Below are positions 1 to 5,794 of a DNA stretch of 10,448 bases, in pieces (position 1 is the stretch's first letter; each line of letters starts with the position of its first letter). A program made the translations under genes and the position numbers. The notes under the pieces were generated by a model, which worked only from the letters and a program-made list of their open reading frames with translations, was not told the origin of the DNA and did no database searches. Source of the stretch: Flavobacteriales bacterium (lineage in GTDB: Bacteria > Bacteroidota > Bacteroidia > Flavobacteriales_D > SKUL01); contig SKUL01000312.1 in the NCBI GenBank assembly GCA_007129985.1, positions 1 through 10,448 on the forward strand, in the 5' to 3' direction.

Positions 1-404
1 CAGGCATGGGTCACTACTACCTTCACATGGAAGAGGGCGCAGCGTTTGTTGGTGGTGGATGTTACCTGCCCGAGGCCGACGCACTCAGAAAAATACGGGC
101 CGAAATTGATGCTTTTGGAGAAGACCTCGTTGCTATCGTCAACAAGCCGGCATTCAAGAAGATGTACGGTGAGCTCGACAAGGATTTTGTGCTTGTTCGC
201 CCCCCGAAAGGCTATGAGGCATCGCACCCGCACATTGAGCTACTCAAACTCAAGAGCTTTACAGCCGTTGCGCCTCTTAGCGACGATTTCTTCACCAAGG
301 CCGACATGGTGCAAAACATTGTTGCCATGTTCAAAGTGCTGAAGCCGCTGATTGATTTTTTGAATCGCGGTTTACAGGCCGAAGAGGAAAGCTGGGAATT
401 TTAG
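1..404 (+). CDS. DUF2461 family protein, 3' part
   Basis: Only the C-terminal part (about 133 residues) is in the window; the reading frame is open at the left edge, with its first complete codon at base 3. The ATG at base 6 is internal, because the segment GHYYLHMEEG followed by FVGGG matches the middle of DUF2461 (TIGR02453-type) proteins, which are usually about 220 residues long. The next part, with the pattern LPEADALRKIR, and the C-terminal stretch ending in KPLIDFLNRGL also fit the family. The biochemical function of DUF2461 proteins is not established; they are small, apparently cytosolic proteins common in Bacteroidota. The gene converges on the minus-strand gene at 420-920 with only 15 bases between the stops, and no clear terminator hairpin is visible there. 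Family assignment is by recognition of sequence patterns, not by a search. Confidence 0.85.
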   Translation, partial: GMGHYYLHMEEGAAFVGGGCYLPEADALRKIRAEIDAFGEDLVAIVNKPAFKKMYGELDKDFVLVRPPKGYEASHPHIELLKLKSFTAVAPLSDDFFTKADMVQNIVAMFKVLKPLIDFLNRGLQAEEESWEF

Positions 405-419
405 GTTTCCTTACGGAAT

Positions 420-920
420 CTAACGATTGATTTCAACCGGCTCCCGTTGGTGCAGCGTTTGCACCCAGCCTTCGTAGTCCAATTGCTGGTCAGGATGCAG
501 CTTGGAAAGCGCTTTGGTAATCCGCTCCGTTTCGCGGTAGAAGATGTTTCCGACCACGGCAGATTCATCCAGCGGAATGCCATGCCTCAACATCCGATTG
601 CAAAACTCCGTGCGGAGCACAATCTCCGTTTCGGTTTTTCCGGAGTAGCGAACATAGCGGTTGAACATCCGCACCAGTCGCCGCAGCCCTTTACGCGTCC
701 ATGTGAGGTTCTGTCGGTTGAGGCCTTCGAACCCCTCGTCCAGTTCCCGGCAAATGGCGCTGATGTAGGCATCTTCATCTTTACCGTACACCAGCAGGTA
801 ATGCAGCAACTCTTTGTTATCGCGGCTAAACCGCCCCAGTCTATCGAGCAATTGATACGTTTCCCCGGCGCTGAGGTCTTTCCAGATTTTTCGCAATTGA
901 GGAAGCGATGAGGATTTCAT
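420..920 (-). CDS. Conserved hypothetical protein of Bacteroidota, 166 residues
   Basis: This encodes a soluble, charged, mostly helical protein without signal peptide or membrane segment. I recognise the type from other Bacteroidota, where proteins of about 150-165 residues share a segment like the one here around residues 35-60 (NKELLHYLL, then DEDAYISAICRELDEGF). They also share a middle block rich in Arg/Lys ending in NRYVRYSGKTETE and a C-terminal block with ITKALSKLHPDQQLDYEGW. No catalytic motif is evident and no function is known to me. The ATG at 918-920 gives a natural N-terminus, with a near -7 element (TACTTTCG on the minus strand) just upstream. A long open frame on the opposite strand (447-911) is taken as a shadow because its translation shows no family-like pattern. 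Confidence 0.82.
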   Translation of the reverse strand: MKSSSLPQLRKIWKDLSAGETYQLLDRLGRFSRDNKELLHYLLVYGKDEDAYISAICRELDEGFEGLNRQNLTWTRKGLRRLVRMFNRYVRYSGKTETEIVLRTEFCNRMLRHGIPLDESAVVGNIFYRETERITKALSKLHPDQQLDYEGWVQTLHQREPVEINR

Positions 921-924
921 AAGG

Positions 925-932
925 CGAAAGTA
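925..932 (-). promoter_or_regulatory. Probable -7 element for the 420-920 gene
   Basis: On the minus strand this reads TACTTTCG, one mismatch from the Bacteroidota -7 consensus TAnnTTTG. It lies 4 bases upstream of the ATG, so initiation would fall at or very near the start codon, giving a leaderless or near-leaderless transcript. No TTG-type -33 box is visible at the usual spacing, so support is modest. Confidence 0.35.
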
Positions 933-987
933 GTCAATACCGTCTCCATGGATGAAGCGAATGTCGGGAGGCGCGCCGAAATGATAC

Positions 988-995
988 TACCTTTG
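988..995 (+). promoter_or_regulatory. Probable -7 element for the GSCFA gene
   Basis: TACCTTTG matches the Bacteroidota -7 consensus TAnnTTTG exactly and is followed by C, as is common. It would give a leader of roughly 65 bases before the ATG at 1069. No good -33 TTG is seen about 20 bases upstream. It sits in the 148-base divergent region 921-1068, which holds nothing else I can identify. Confidence 0.5.
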
Positions 996-1068
996 CAGCA
1001 CCGCACAAGGCTATGGTGCGGACAACCGAAAAAAGACAAATTTCCCACCGCACTCCGAACGCGCATTC

Positions 1069-2034
1069 ATGATTTTCAGAACTGTTGTTGACGCCCCGAA
1101 GCACCCTTTCGCGCTTGAGCCCGGAGACGGCATTGTGCATCTGGGGTCGTGTTTCAGCCAGCACATGGCGTCGCAACTGAAAAAACATCTTTTTCGCGTA
1201 GCTGAAAATCCATTTGGAACCAGTTTCAATCCCGTTTCGATTGCACAGCAAATTGAAAAACTGCTGTCGCCCAAGCCCTACAAGCCCGGGGAGTTGTCGT
1301 TTCACCGCGGTATGTTTTTCAGCTTTGACCACCACAGCGTTTTTTCCCATCCCGACAAGGACCAATGTTTGGCGGGCATCAACCGAAGCCTTTCGCGAGC
1401 GGGCAGAACCCTTGCCACCGGAAAGTTGCTGATGATAACGCTCGGCACTGCGCATGCGTGGAAGCACAAGAAAAGCGGGAAGCTGGTGAACAATTGTCAT
1501 CGCCTGCCCGGAAACGAGTTTGAGCGCGTCCTTTTGCCGGTTGACGAAATCGCAGCGGAGCTGACCAAAAGCCTCCTGAAGCTTCAAAAAACACATCCAC
1601 ATCTGCATGTGCTTTTATCGGTAAGTCCGGTGCGGCACTGGAGAGACGGAGCCATGGGAAATCTCCGAAGCAAATCTCACCTGATTGCGGCGGTGCACCG
1701 TGTGGTGGAGGATGTAGAGCAGGCTCACTACTTTCCGTCGTACGAGATCATGATGGACGACCTGCGCGACTACAGATTCTACGCCGACGATTTACTGCAC
1801 CCCAACGAGCTGGCCGTTCAGTATATCTGGGAAGCTTTTGCGGCCTCGGTGCTCAGCAAAAAAAGTCGTGATTGGGTTAAAGATTTTCAGCCATTGCTGG
1901 CATTTGCCAACCACCGCCCTAACTGGCCCGACAGCCCCGACCATGAGGCCAACAAAAGAAAACACAGCGCACTTTACCGCACACTCAAAGCCAAATACAA
2001 GGAAGCAGATTGGAGCGGATTCAGTGGATGGTAG
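1069..2034 (+). CDS. GSCFA domain-containing protein
   Basis: A 321-residue protein of the GSCFA family (PF08885), common in Bacteroidota and Proteobacteria. The N-terminus FRTVVDAP leads into the signature at residues 26-30, here GSCFS rather than the canonical GSCFA, followed by NPFGTSFNP. The central SPVRHWRDG block (about residues 186-194) and the later FPSYEIMMDDLRDYRFYADD then DLLHP segment (to His244) are the other family hallmarks. The family resembles SGNH/GDSL hydrolases: the GSC segment would carry the nucleophile and the D-x-x-H segment the acid/base pair. This suggests an esterase or acyltransferase, but the substrate is unknown. There is no signal peptide. The ATG at 1069 gives the typical N-terminus seen in relatives. 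It is monocistronic by layout and convergent with the lipoprotein gene at 2060. Confidence 0.9.
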   Translation: MIFRTVVDAPKHPFALEPGDGIVHLGSCFSQHMASQLKKHLFRVAENPFGTSFNPVSIAQQIEKLLSPKPYKPGELSFHRGMFFSFDHHSVFSHPDKDQCLAGINRSLSRAGRTLATGKLLMITLGTAHAWKHKKSGKLVNNCHRLPGNEFERVLLPVDEIAAELTKSLLKLQKTHPHLHVLLSVSPVRHWRDGAMGNLRSKSHLIAAVHRVVEDVEQAHYFPSYEIMMDDLRDYRFYADDLLHPNELAVQYIWEAFAASVLSKKSRDWVKDFQPLLAFANHRPNWPDSPDHEANKRKHSALYRTLKAKYKEADWSGFSGW

Positions 2035-2059
2035 TTGGAAACGCGTTTTTGAAGTGACC

Positions 2060-2569
2060 TCAGCTATCTGCCCGACGCATAAAGAACTCTTCGTATCGCG
2101 CAGTATCGGCTTCTACGCCTTCAATACGCACGTAGAGCGAATCATCACCTTTGAATTCATAGTGAATCTGCTGCGGAAAATCGTGCTGCGGATTTTCAAA
2201 AAGGAAATGATTGTCTGAAAATGAGCTGAGTTCAAAATACACAGGGCGATTGAAATTGGCTCCGCCGAGGGTTACGCCGTAGTACCAGCGATTGGCACGC
2301 GGGGCTATTTCGAGGTGCTCTATCCAAACGGTATCGCGGCCTTCCAGCACAACGCCCGTGCCTTCCCAACCTTTGCCGGTATGCTTCCAAACTTCGTGAA
2401 AAGCGTTTTGTGAAGAGGTATCAACCCACTCACCCACCAGCTTTTTAAACTGATGCACAGCCGTTGCTGCCGGTTCGTCAGTTTTTGCCTCCTCGGGTGA
2501 AGAGCACGCAAACAGCATTACTAAAGGAAGTGCAAGGACCGATTTCAACCCGTAAAAGCAGCTTTTCAT
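2060..2569 (-). CDS. Small lipoprotein with DUF6265-like domain
   Basis: A 169-residue protein with a signal sequence and lipobox (LFAC, Cys22), so it is probably lipid-anchored in the cell envelope. Acidic residues follow the Cys (CSSPEEAK), which might favour surface display in Bacteroidota, though this is uncertain. The mature part (about residues 40-165) shows the pattern of DUF6265-type proteins: LVGEW near its start, HEVWKHTGKGWEGTG, IEHLEIAP, then PVYFEL and FENPQHDFPQQIHYEF. This is probably a small lipocalin-like beta-barrel; ligand and function are unknown. The open frame extends upstream across the cold-shock gene, but the ATG at 2567-2569 is chosen because it begins the signal peptide and lies just downstream of a -7-like element. 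Confidence 0.85.
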   Translation of the reverse strand: MKSCFYGLKSVLALPLVMLFACSSPEEAKTDEPAATAVHQFKKLVGEWVDTSSQNAFHEVWKHTGKGWEGTGVVLEGRDTVWIEHLEIAPRANRWYYGVTLGGANFNRPVYFELSSFSDNHFLFENPQHDFPQQIHYEFKGDDSLYVRIEGVEADTARYEEFFMRRADS

Positions 2570-2575
2570 TTTCGT

Positions 2576-2583
2576 TACTTTTG
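2576..2583 (+). promoter_or_regulatory. Probable -7 element for the cold-shock gene
   Basis: TACTTTTG is an exact match to the Bacteroidota TAnnTTTG element, about 40 bases before the ATG at 2624, predicting a leader of roughly 34 bases. It forms the left half of an imperfect inverted repeat with the minus-strand element at 2589-2596. No -33 box is visible at the usual spacing. Confidence 0.5.
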
Positions 2584-2588
2584 GCAGA

Positions 2589-2596
2589 CCAAAGTA
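2589..2596 (-). promoter_or_regulatory. Probable -7 element for the lipoprotein gene
   Basis: On the minus strand this reads TACTTTGG, one mismatch from TAnnTTTG, about 20 bases before the lipoprotein ATG (2569). It implies a very short leader of roughly 12-15 bases. It interlocks with the plus-strand element at 2576-2583, so the two polymerase sites would overlap. Confidence 0.4.
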
Positions 2597-2623
2597 GTCA
2601 CTTCGCAACAAATACACAGAGAT

Positions 2624-2818
2624 ATGCCAACCGGAAATGTAAAGTTTTTCGACACCGCCAAATGCTTCGGATTTATTGAATGCGAAGGCGAGGAGCTTTA
2701 TGTTCACGCCGGAGATTTGATTGACCTCATTAAAAAGAACGACCGCGTTTCGTTCGAAATTCAGGAGGAAAACGGCAAGAAAAGCGCCTTTGATGTGCGG
2801 ATTGTAAAACGAGGCTGA
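2624..2818 (+). CDS. Small cold-shock-domain protein (CspA-like), divergent
   Basis: A 64-residue single cold-shock domain protein, the normal size for Csp proteins, which bind single-stranded RNA or DNA in the cytosol through an OB fold. The N-terminus GNVKFFDTAKCFGFIE carries the RNP1 motif, but with Cys replacing the usual Gly of KGFGFI (residue 14). The RNP2 region reads LYVHAGDL instead of the usual VFVH followed by Ser/Val. The distal strands (RVSFEIQEENGKKSAFDVRIVKR) fit the family. The core aromatic residues of the FGF part are kept, so nucleic-acid binding is plausible. The start follows the usual MPTGNVKFF pattern of Bacteroidota Csp proteins. The gene is followed 9 bases later, in the same frame, by the sulfotransferase-like gene and is probably co-transcribed with it. 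Confidence 0.87.
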   Translation: MPTGNVKFFDTAKCFGFIECEGEELYVHAGDLIDLIKKNDRVSFEIQEENGKKSAFDVRIVKRG

Positions 2819-2827
2819 GCCCTTAGC

Positions 2828-3793
2828 GTGACGAAAAAATTCATTCATATCGGCATGCCGCGCACGGCCACCACCTTTTTTCAACGCGTGGTTTTTCCGG
2901 AATTCAAGACGCTGAATTATGTTGGATTGCCCTTTACCCACATCCATCCCTTGTTTCAAAATGTGATGTACGAGGATGACAGCACCTATGAGCGCGCTCC
3001 ACTTCAAAACTGGGTGCAAAACCATGGCGATCGAGCCCTGCTGTTGAGTAATGAAAACTTTGTTGGCCAAGCACTCTACTGGCATTACGGCAACCGCACG
3101 AGGATAGCAACCCGACTGCAACAAGCCATGCCCGAAGCCACGGTGTTGCTGTTTTTGCGCAACCAGCCCGAACTGCTAAAGTCCATGTATCTCATTGCTT
3201 TGCAAGACAAAGAAACCTGTTCGCTCCACGATTTTATTCGCTTTGAACCACCTGTTTATCAACCCGAAAACTACAGCCAACAAGCGGCGGTAGATTTGTT
3301 TGACTGGGCGAGGTACGACACCTATCACGCGTGTGAATACGCACCGGGCTACCGTTATCTGCCCATGGTGGATTTGTACAAATCGCTTTTTCCGCGGGTG
3401 GAGATTTTTCTTTACGAAGACTTTAAGAGCAATCCACAGGATATTTTAAGCCGACTGGAAGAGGTTTTTGAGTACTCTCTGGCCGACCAAGCCCGCGCGC
3501 AAATTTTGGGTACGCGCGCCATGAATCAGGGCGTGAACGAAAGGCAGGCAAAGAAACTTCGCGCGTTGAATCGCTGGTATCCATTGGCTGAAAAAAGTCG
3601 CGTGGGAAGCGGAATTTATCATCGGATGAAGCGCAGGATTCTGGCTGGTTCAGGAGGGGGAAAACCCGTTGAATGGACAACTTCGGACATGGAACAATTC
3701 AAATCGCTGTTTGCAGATGACAATCGGGAACTTCAGCGGAAGTATCCGGAGATTGGCTTGAATCGCCATGCAGGGGCTTACCTCTTTGGTTGA
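2828..3793 (+). CDS. Sulfotransferase family protein
   Basis: A 321-residue protein of the PAPS-dependent sulfotransferase fold. Residues 7-17 (HIGMPRTATTF) form the 5'-phosphosulfate-binding loop that follows the first strand. The 3'-phosphate-binding motif is at about residues 106-121 (VLLFLRNQPELLKSMY), with Arg111 and Ser119 in the expected places. A later YEDFKSNPQDIL block (strand and helix) is also family-typical. Such enzymes transfer sulfate from PAPS to hydroxyl groups of sugars or other acceptors; the acceptor cannot be told here. A cytosolic location is likely, with no signal peptide or membrane segment. The GTG at 2828 is chosen because MTKKFIHIGMP gives the standard N-terminus; the next in-frame ATG would cut into the first strand. 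No glycan-synthesis genes are adjacent. Confidence 0.85.
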   Translation: MTKKFIHIGMPRTATTFFQRVVFPEFKTLNYVGLPFTHIHPLFQNVMYEDDSTYERAPLQNWVQNHGDRALLLSNENFVGQALYWHYGNRTRIATRLQQAMPEATVLLFLRNQPELLKSMYLIALQDKETCSLHDFIRFEPPVYQPENYSQQAAVDLFDWARYDTYHACEYAPGYRYLPMVDLYKSLFPRVEIFLYEDFKSNPQDILSRLEEVFEYSLADQARAQILGTRAMNQGVNERQAKKLRALNRWYPLAEKSRVGSGIYHRMKRRILAGSGGGKPVEWTTSDMEQFKSLFADDNRELQRKYPEIGLNRHAGAYLFG

Positions 3794-3850
3794 GCTAAAT
3801 ATTGCTTTCGGAAATTATAAACACCCTCCCGAGTAAGCCATCGAGAACGC

Positions 3851-3858
3851 TATATTTG
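3851..3858 (+). promoter_or_regulatory. Probable -7 element for dnaX
   Basis: TATATTTG matches the Bacteroidota TAnnTTTG consensus exactly and lies 27 bases before the dnaX ATG at 3886, predicting a leader of roughly 20 bases. It lies in the 92-base gap after the sulfotransferase gene. A TTG-type -33 box is not seen at the usual distance. The element also argues against the upstream TTG at 3802 as start of dnaX. Confidence 0.55.
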
Positions 3859-3885
3859 TTTCCCCTCAAAAATCAACAGGCTCAC

Positions 3886-5775
3886 ATGGAGAATTTTGTA
3901 GTATCGGCGCGAAAATACAGACCACAAACTTTTGATACTGTGGTGGGTCAACGGGCAATTACCGATACCCTCCGCAACGCCATTGAGCAAAACCATTTGG
4001 CGCAGGCCTTTTTGTTTTGCGGTCCGCGGGGTGTAGGTAAGACCTCCTGTGCGCGGATTCTCGCCAGAGAAATCAACAAGCACACGGCCGGGCAAAAAGG
4101 TGGCAATACCGATGAAGATTTCAGCCTGAATATTTTTGAGCTGGATGCAGCCTCGAACAACTCGGTTGACGATATCCGCCAGCTTACCGACCAGGTTCGC
4201 TTTCCACCTCAGGTTGGAACGCACAAGGTGTACATCATTGACGAGGTACACATGCTGTCGCAGCAGGCCTTTAACGCTTTTCTGAAAACGCTTGAAGAGC
4301 CGCCGGCACACGCTATTTTTATCCTGGCCACCACGGAGAAACACAAAATTCTGCCCACCATCCTTTCGCGCTGCCAGATATATGACTTTCAGCGAATCAC
4401 GGTGCAGGACATCGCCGAACACCTCGGTGAAATTGCCGAAAAAGAAGGCGTAAAAGCCGAACCCGAAGGGCTGAGCGTTATTGCCGAAAAAGCGGACGGC
4501 GCGATGCGCGACGCACTGTCAATGTTCGACCAGCTGGTAAGTTTCAGCGGAAACAACCTCACCTATGAGGCGGTGATTGAGCACCTCAATGTGCTGGACT
4601 ACGATTACTACTTTTCGCTGACCGACCTTATCGTGGAGCGCAACATTCCCGAAACGCTGCTGGTGTACAACCAGATTTTGAGCAAAGGTTTTGACGGACA
4701 CAACTTTGTGCAGGGTTTGGCGCAGCACGTGCGCAACCTGATGGTGAGCAAAAACTCCAAAACGCTGATTCTGATTGAAACGAGCGACCGCATTCGCGAA
4801 CGCTACCGCGCTCAGGGCGAAAGCCTAAGTGTGAGAATGCTGCTCAAGTGCCTCGAAATTCTGAACGAGGTGGATGTGCAGTATCGCGGAAGCAAAAACC
4901 AAAGACTTCTTGTAGAGCTCGCCCTCATCCGAATGTGCGCCATCGGGGTTGAAAAAAAAAACAACCTTGAGGTAGGTACTGAGTCCGAAGCGGCTTCAGG
5001 TTCAAAATCCGGTGGGGTCTCCTCCCACCCACCCACCCCGGAGCCCCCACCTCCCTCAACCCCCGTTTCCGCATCACCAACTTCACCGGAAACCACTGCC
5101 CCACAACCAAAGGCACCTACGCCCGAACCAACCGCTGAAGAAAAAGCAACGGAGCCATCAGCTCCCGCCAAGCCCGAGGTAGCACCTGTTGCCGAGCAAG
5201 CAGAAGAACCCAAACCTGTGCTTCCCGAAGCCGCTCAAACGCCTGAGCTTAGTCCGGAAAACGTAAACCGACGCAAGAAAATCCTGCGCAATTACCAGTC
5301 AACGTCGGTATCTATCGCCGCCGGACTGGGAGGCTCGCTCTTTCAGGAACCCGAAGGAAATGAAGCAGGTGATGAGGAGGAAGAAGCCAACCAGGAACCC
5401 CAGCTCCGTGAAGAGTTCAGTGAAAATGACCTGAAACGCGTGTGGAGGGAGATGGCCGAAATGATGAAAGCCCGCGGGCGCGAAAGTCTCTTTGCCAGCC
5501 TAACCTTGCATGCGCCGGTAATGGATGAAAACAAACACATTACCCTGAAAATCGCCAATGCTGCGCAGGAGATTGAAATGAATCGCGAGAAAGGCGAGAT
5601 GCTGGAATACCTGCGCAAAGAGTTGCGGAATTTTGCCATTGATTTGGACTTTGAACTCTCGCAAAACAACCAGCCAACCAAGTTAATGACCACTGATAAG
5701 AAATTTGAAGCCATGGTGAAGAAAAATCCCAACCTTGGCAAACTGGCTCAAAACCTGAACCTGGATATTTTTTAA
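3886..5775 (+). CDS. dnaX: DNA polymerase III subunit gamma/tau
   Basis: This is the 629-residue clamp-loader subunit tau, an AAA+ ATPase that helps load the beta clamp and, through its C-terminus, ties the loader to the replicative polymerase. The N-terminus (YRPQTFDTVVGQ) is typical. Walker A is GPRGVGKT (residues 46-53), Walker B is VYIIDE (115-120), and the SRC arginine-finger motif is at 161-163. The four-cysteine zinc module normally found between Walker A and the LDAASNN motif is absent; residues 64-80 contain no Cys. The core ends near residue 355, followed by a long Pro/Glu/Ala-rich linker (about 360-470) and a conserved C-terminal domain (about 510-629). Codons 356-359 contain an A10 run that could produce a short gamma-like form. 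The ATG at 3886 gives the canonical N-terminus; the frame is open further upstream but without an ATG. The M16 gene follows after 19 bases. Confidence 0.96.
   Translation: MENFVVSARKYRPQTFDTVVGQRAITDTLRNAIEQNHLAQAFLFCGPRGVGKTSCARILAREINKHTAGQKGGNTDEDFSLNIFELDAASNNSVDDIRQLTDQVRFPPQVGTHKVYIIDEVHMLSQQAFNAFLKTLEEPPAHAIFILATTEKHKILPTILSRCQIYDFQRITVQDIAEHLGEIAEKEGVKAEPEGLSVIAEKADGAMRDALSMFDQLVSFSGNNLTYEAVIEHLNVLDYDYYFSLTDLIVERNIPETLLVYNQILSKGFDGHNFVQGLAQHVRNLMVSKNSKTLILIETSDRIRERYRAQGESLSVRMLLKCLEILNEVDVQYRGSKNQRLLVELALIRMCAIGVEKKNNLEVGTESEAASGSKSGGVSSHPPTPEPPPPSTPVSASPTSPETTAPQPKAPTPEPTAEEKATEPSAPAKPEVAPVAEQAEEPKPVLPEAAQTPELSPENVNRRKKILRNYQSTSVSIAAGLGGSLFQEPEGNEAGDEEEEANQEPQLREEFSENDLKRVWREMAEMMKARGRESLFASLTLHAPVMDENKHITLKIANAAQEIEMNREKGEMLEYLRKELRNFAIDLDFELSQNNQPTKLMTTDKKFEAMVKKNPNLGKLAQNLNLDIF
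4952..4961 (+). other. A10 homopolymer, candidate slippage site in dnaX
   Basis: Ten consecutive A residues span codons 356-360 (GAA AAA AAA AAC). One extra A in the transcript, or -1 slippage, leads to a TGA at 4968-4970 and a 361-residue product. One missing A, or +1 slippage, leads to a TAG at 4973-4975 and a 362-residue product. Both end just after the conserved clamp-loader core. A possible GGTGGG/CCCACC hairpin (5011-5029) lies about 50 bases downstream. Function is inferred by analogy with dnaX slippage in Thermus and Escherichia coli. Confidence 0.55.
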
Positions 5776-5794
5776 TCATCACAACACAAAAACC

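Noticed and set aside
447..911. Open frame of 154 codons on the plus strand, opposite the conserved hypothetical gene
   Set aside because: It mirrors the minus-strand gene almost exactly; its translation has no recognisable family pattern, whereas the minus-strand protein does.
934..1608. Open frame of 224 codons on the minus strand across the GSCFA gene start
   Set aside because: It is antisense to a well-supported GSCFA protein and would cover its promoter; its composition looks like a shadow frame.
1857..1865. A-rich run in the GSCFA gene as a second slippage site
   Set aside because: It is shorter (seven A residues) and lies late in the gene, with no sign that a truncated product would be meaningful.
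2570..3124. Upstream extension of the minus-strand lipoprotein frame
   Set aside because: It would overlap the cold-shock and sulfotransferase genes and bury the signal peptide and lipobox in the middle of the protein.
3802..3885. N-terminal extension of dnaX from a TTG codon
   Set aside because: The -7-like element at 3851-3858 and the canonical N-terminus starting at the ATG 3886 both place the start downstream.
5011..5029. GGTGGG/CCCACC hairpin as a frameshift stimulator in dnaX
   Set aside because: It is about 50 bases from the A10 run, whereas known stimulators lie within about 10 bases, and the C-rich region allows several alternative weak pairings.
4812..5213. Open frame of 133 codons on the minus strand with Gly/Ser/Val-rich translation
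   Set aside because: It is the complement of the Pro/Ala/Glu-rich DnaX linker, whose composition keeps the opposite strand free of stops.
5023..5260. Pro/Ala/Glu-rich stretch in dnaX as a tandem repeat array
   Set aside because: No unit repeats at regular length; it is a low-complexity linker typical of tau.
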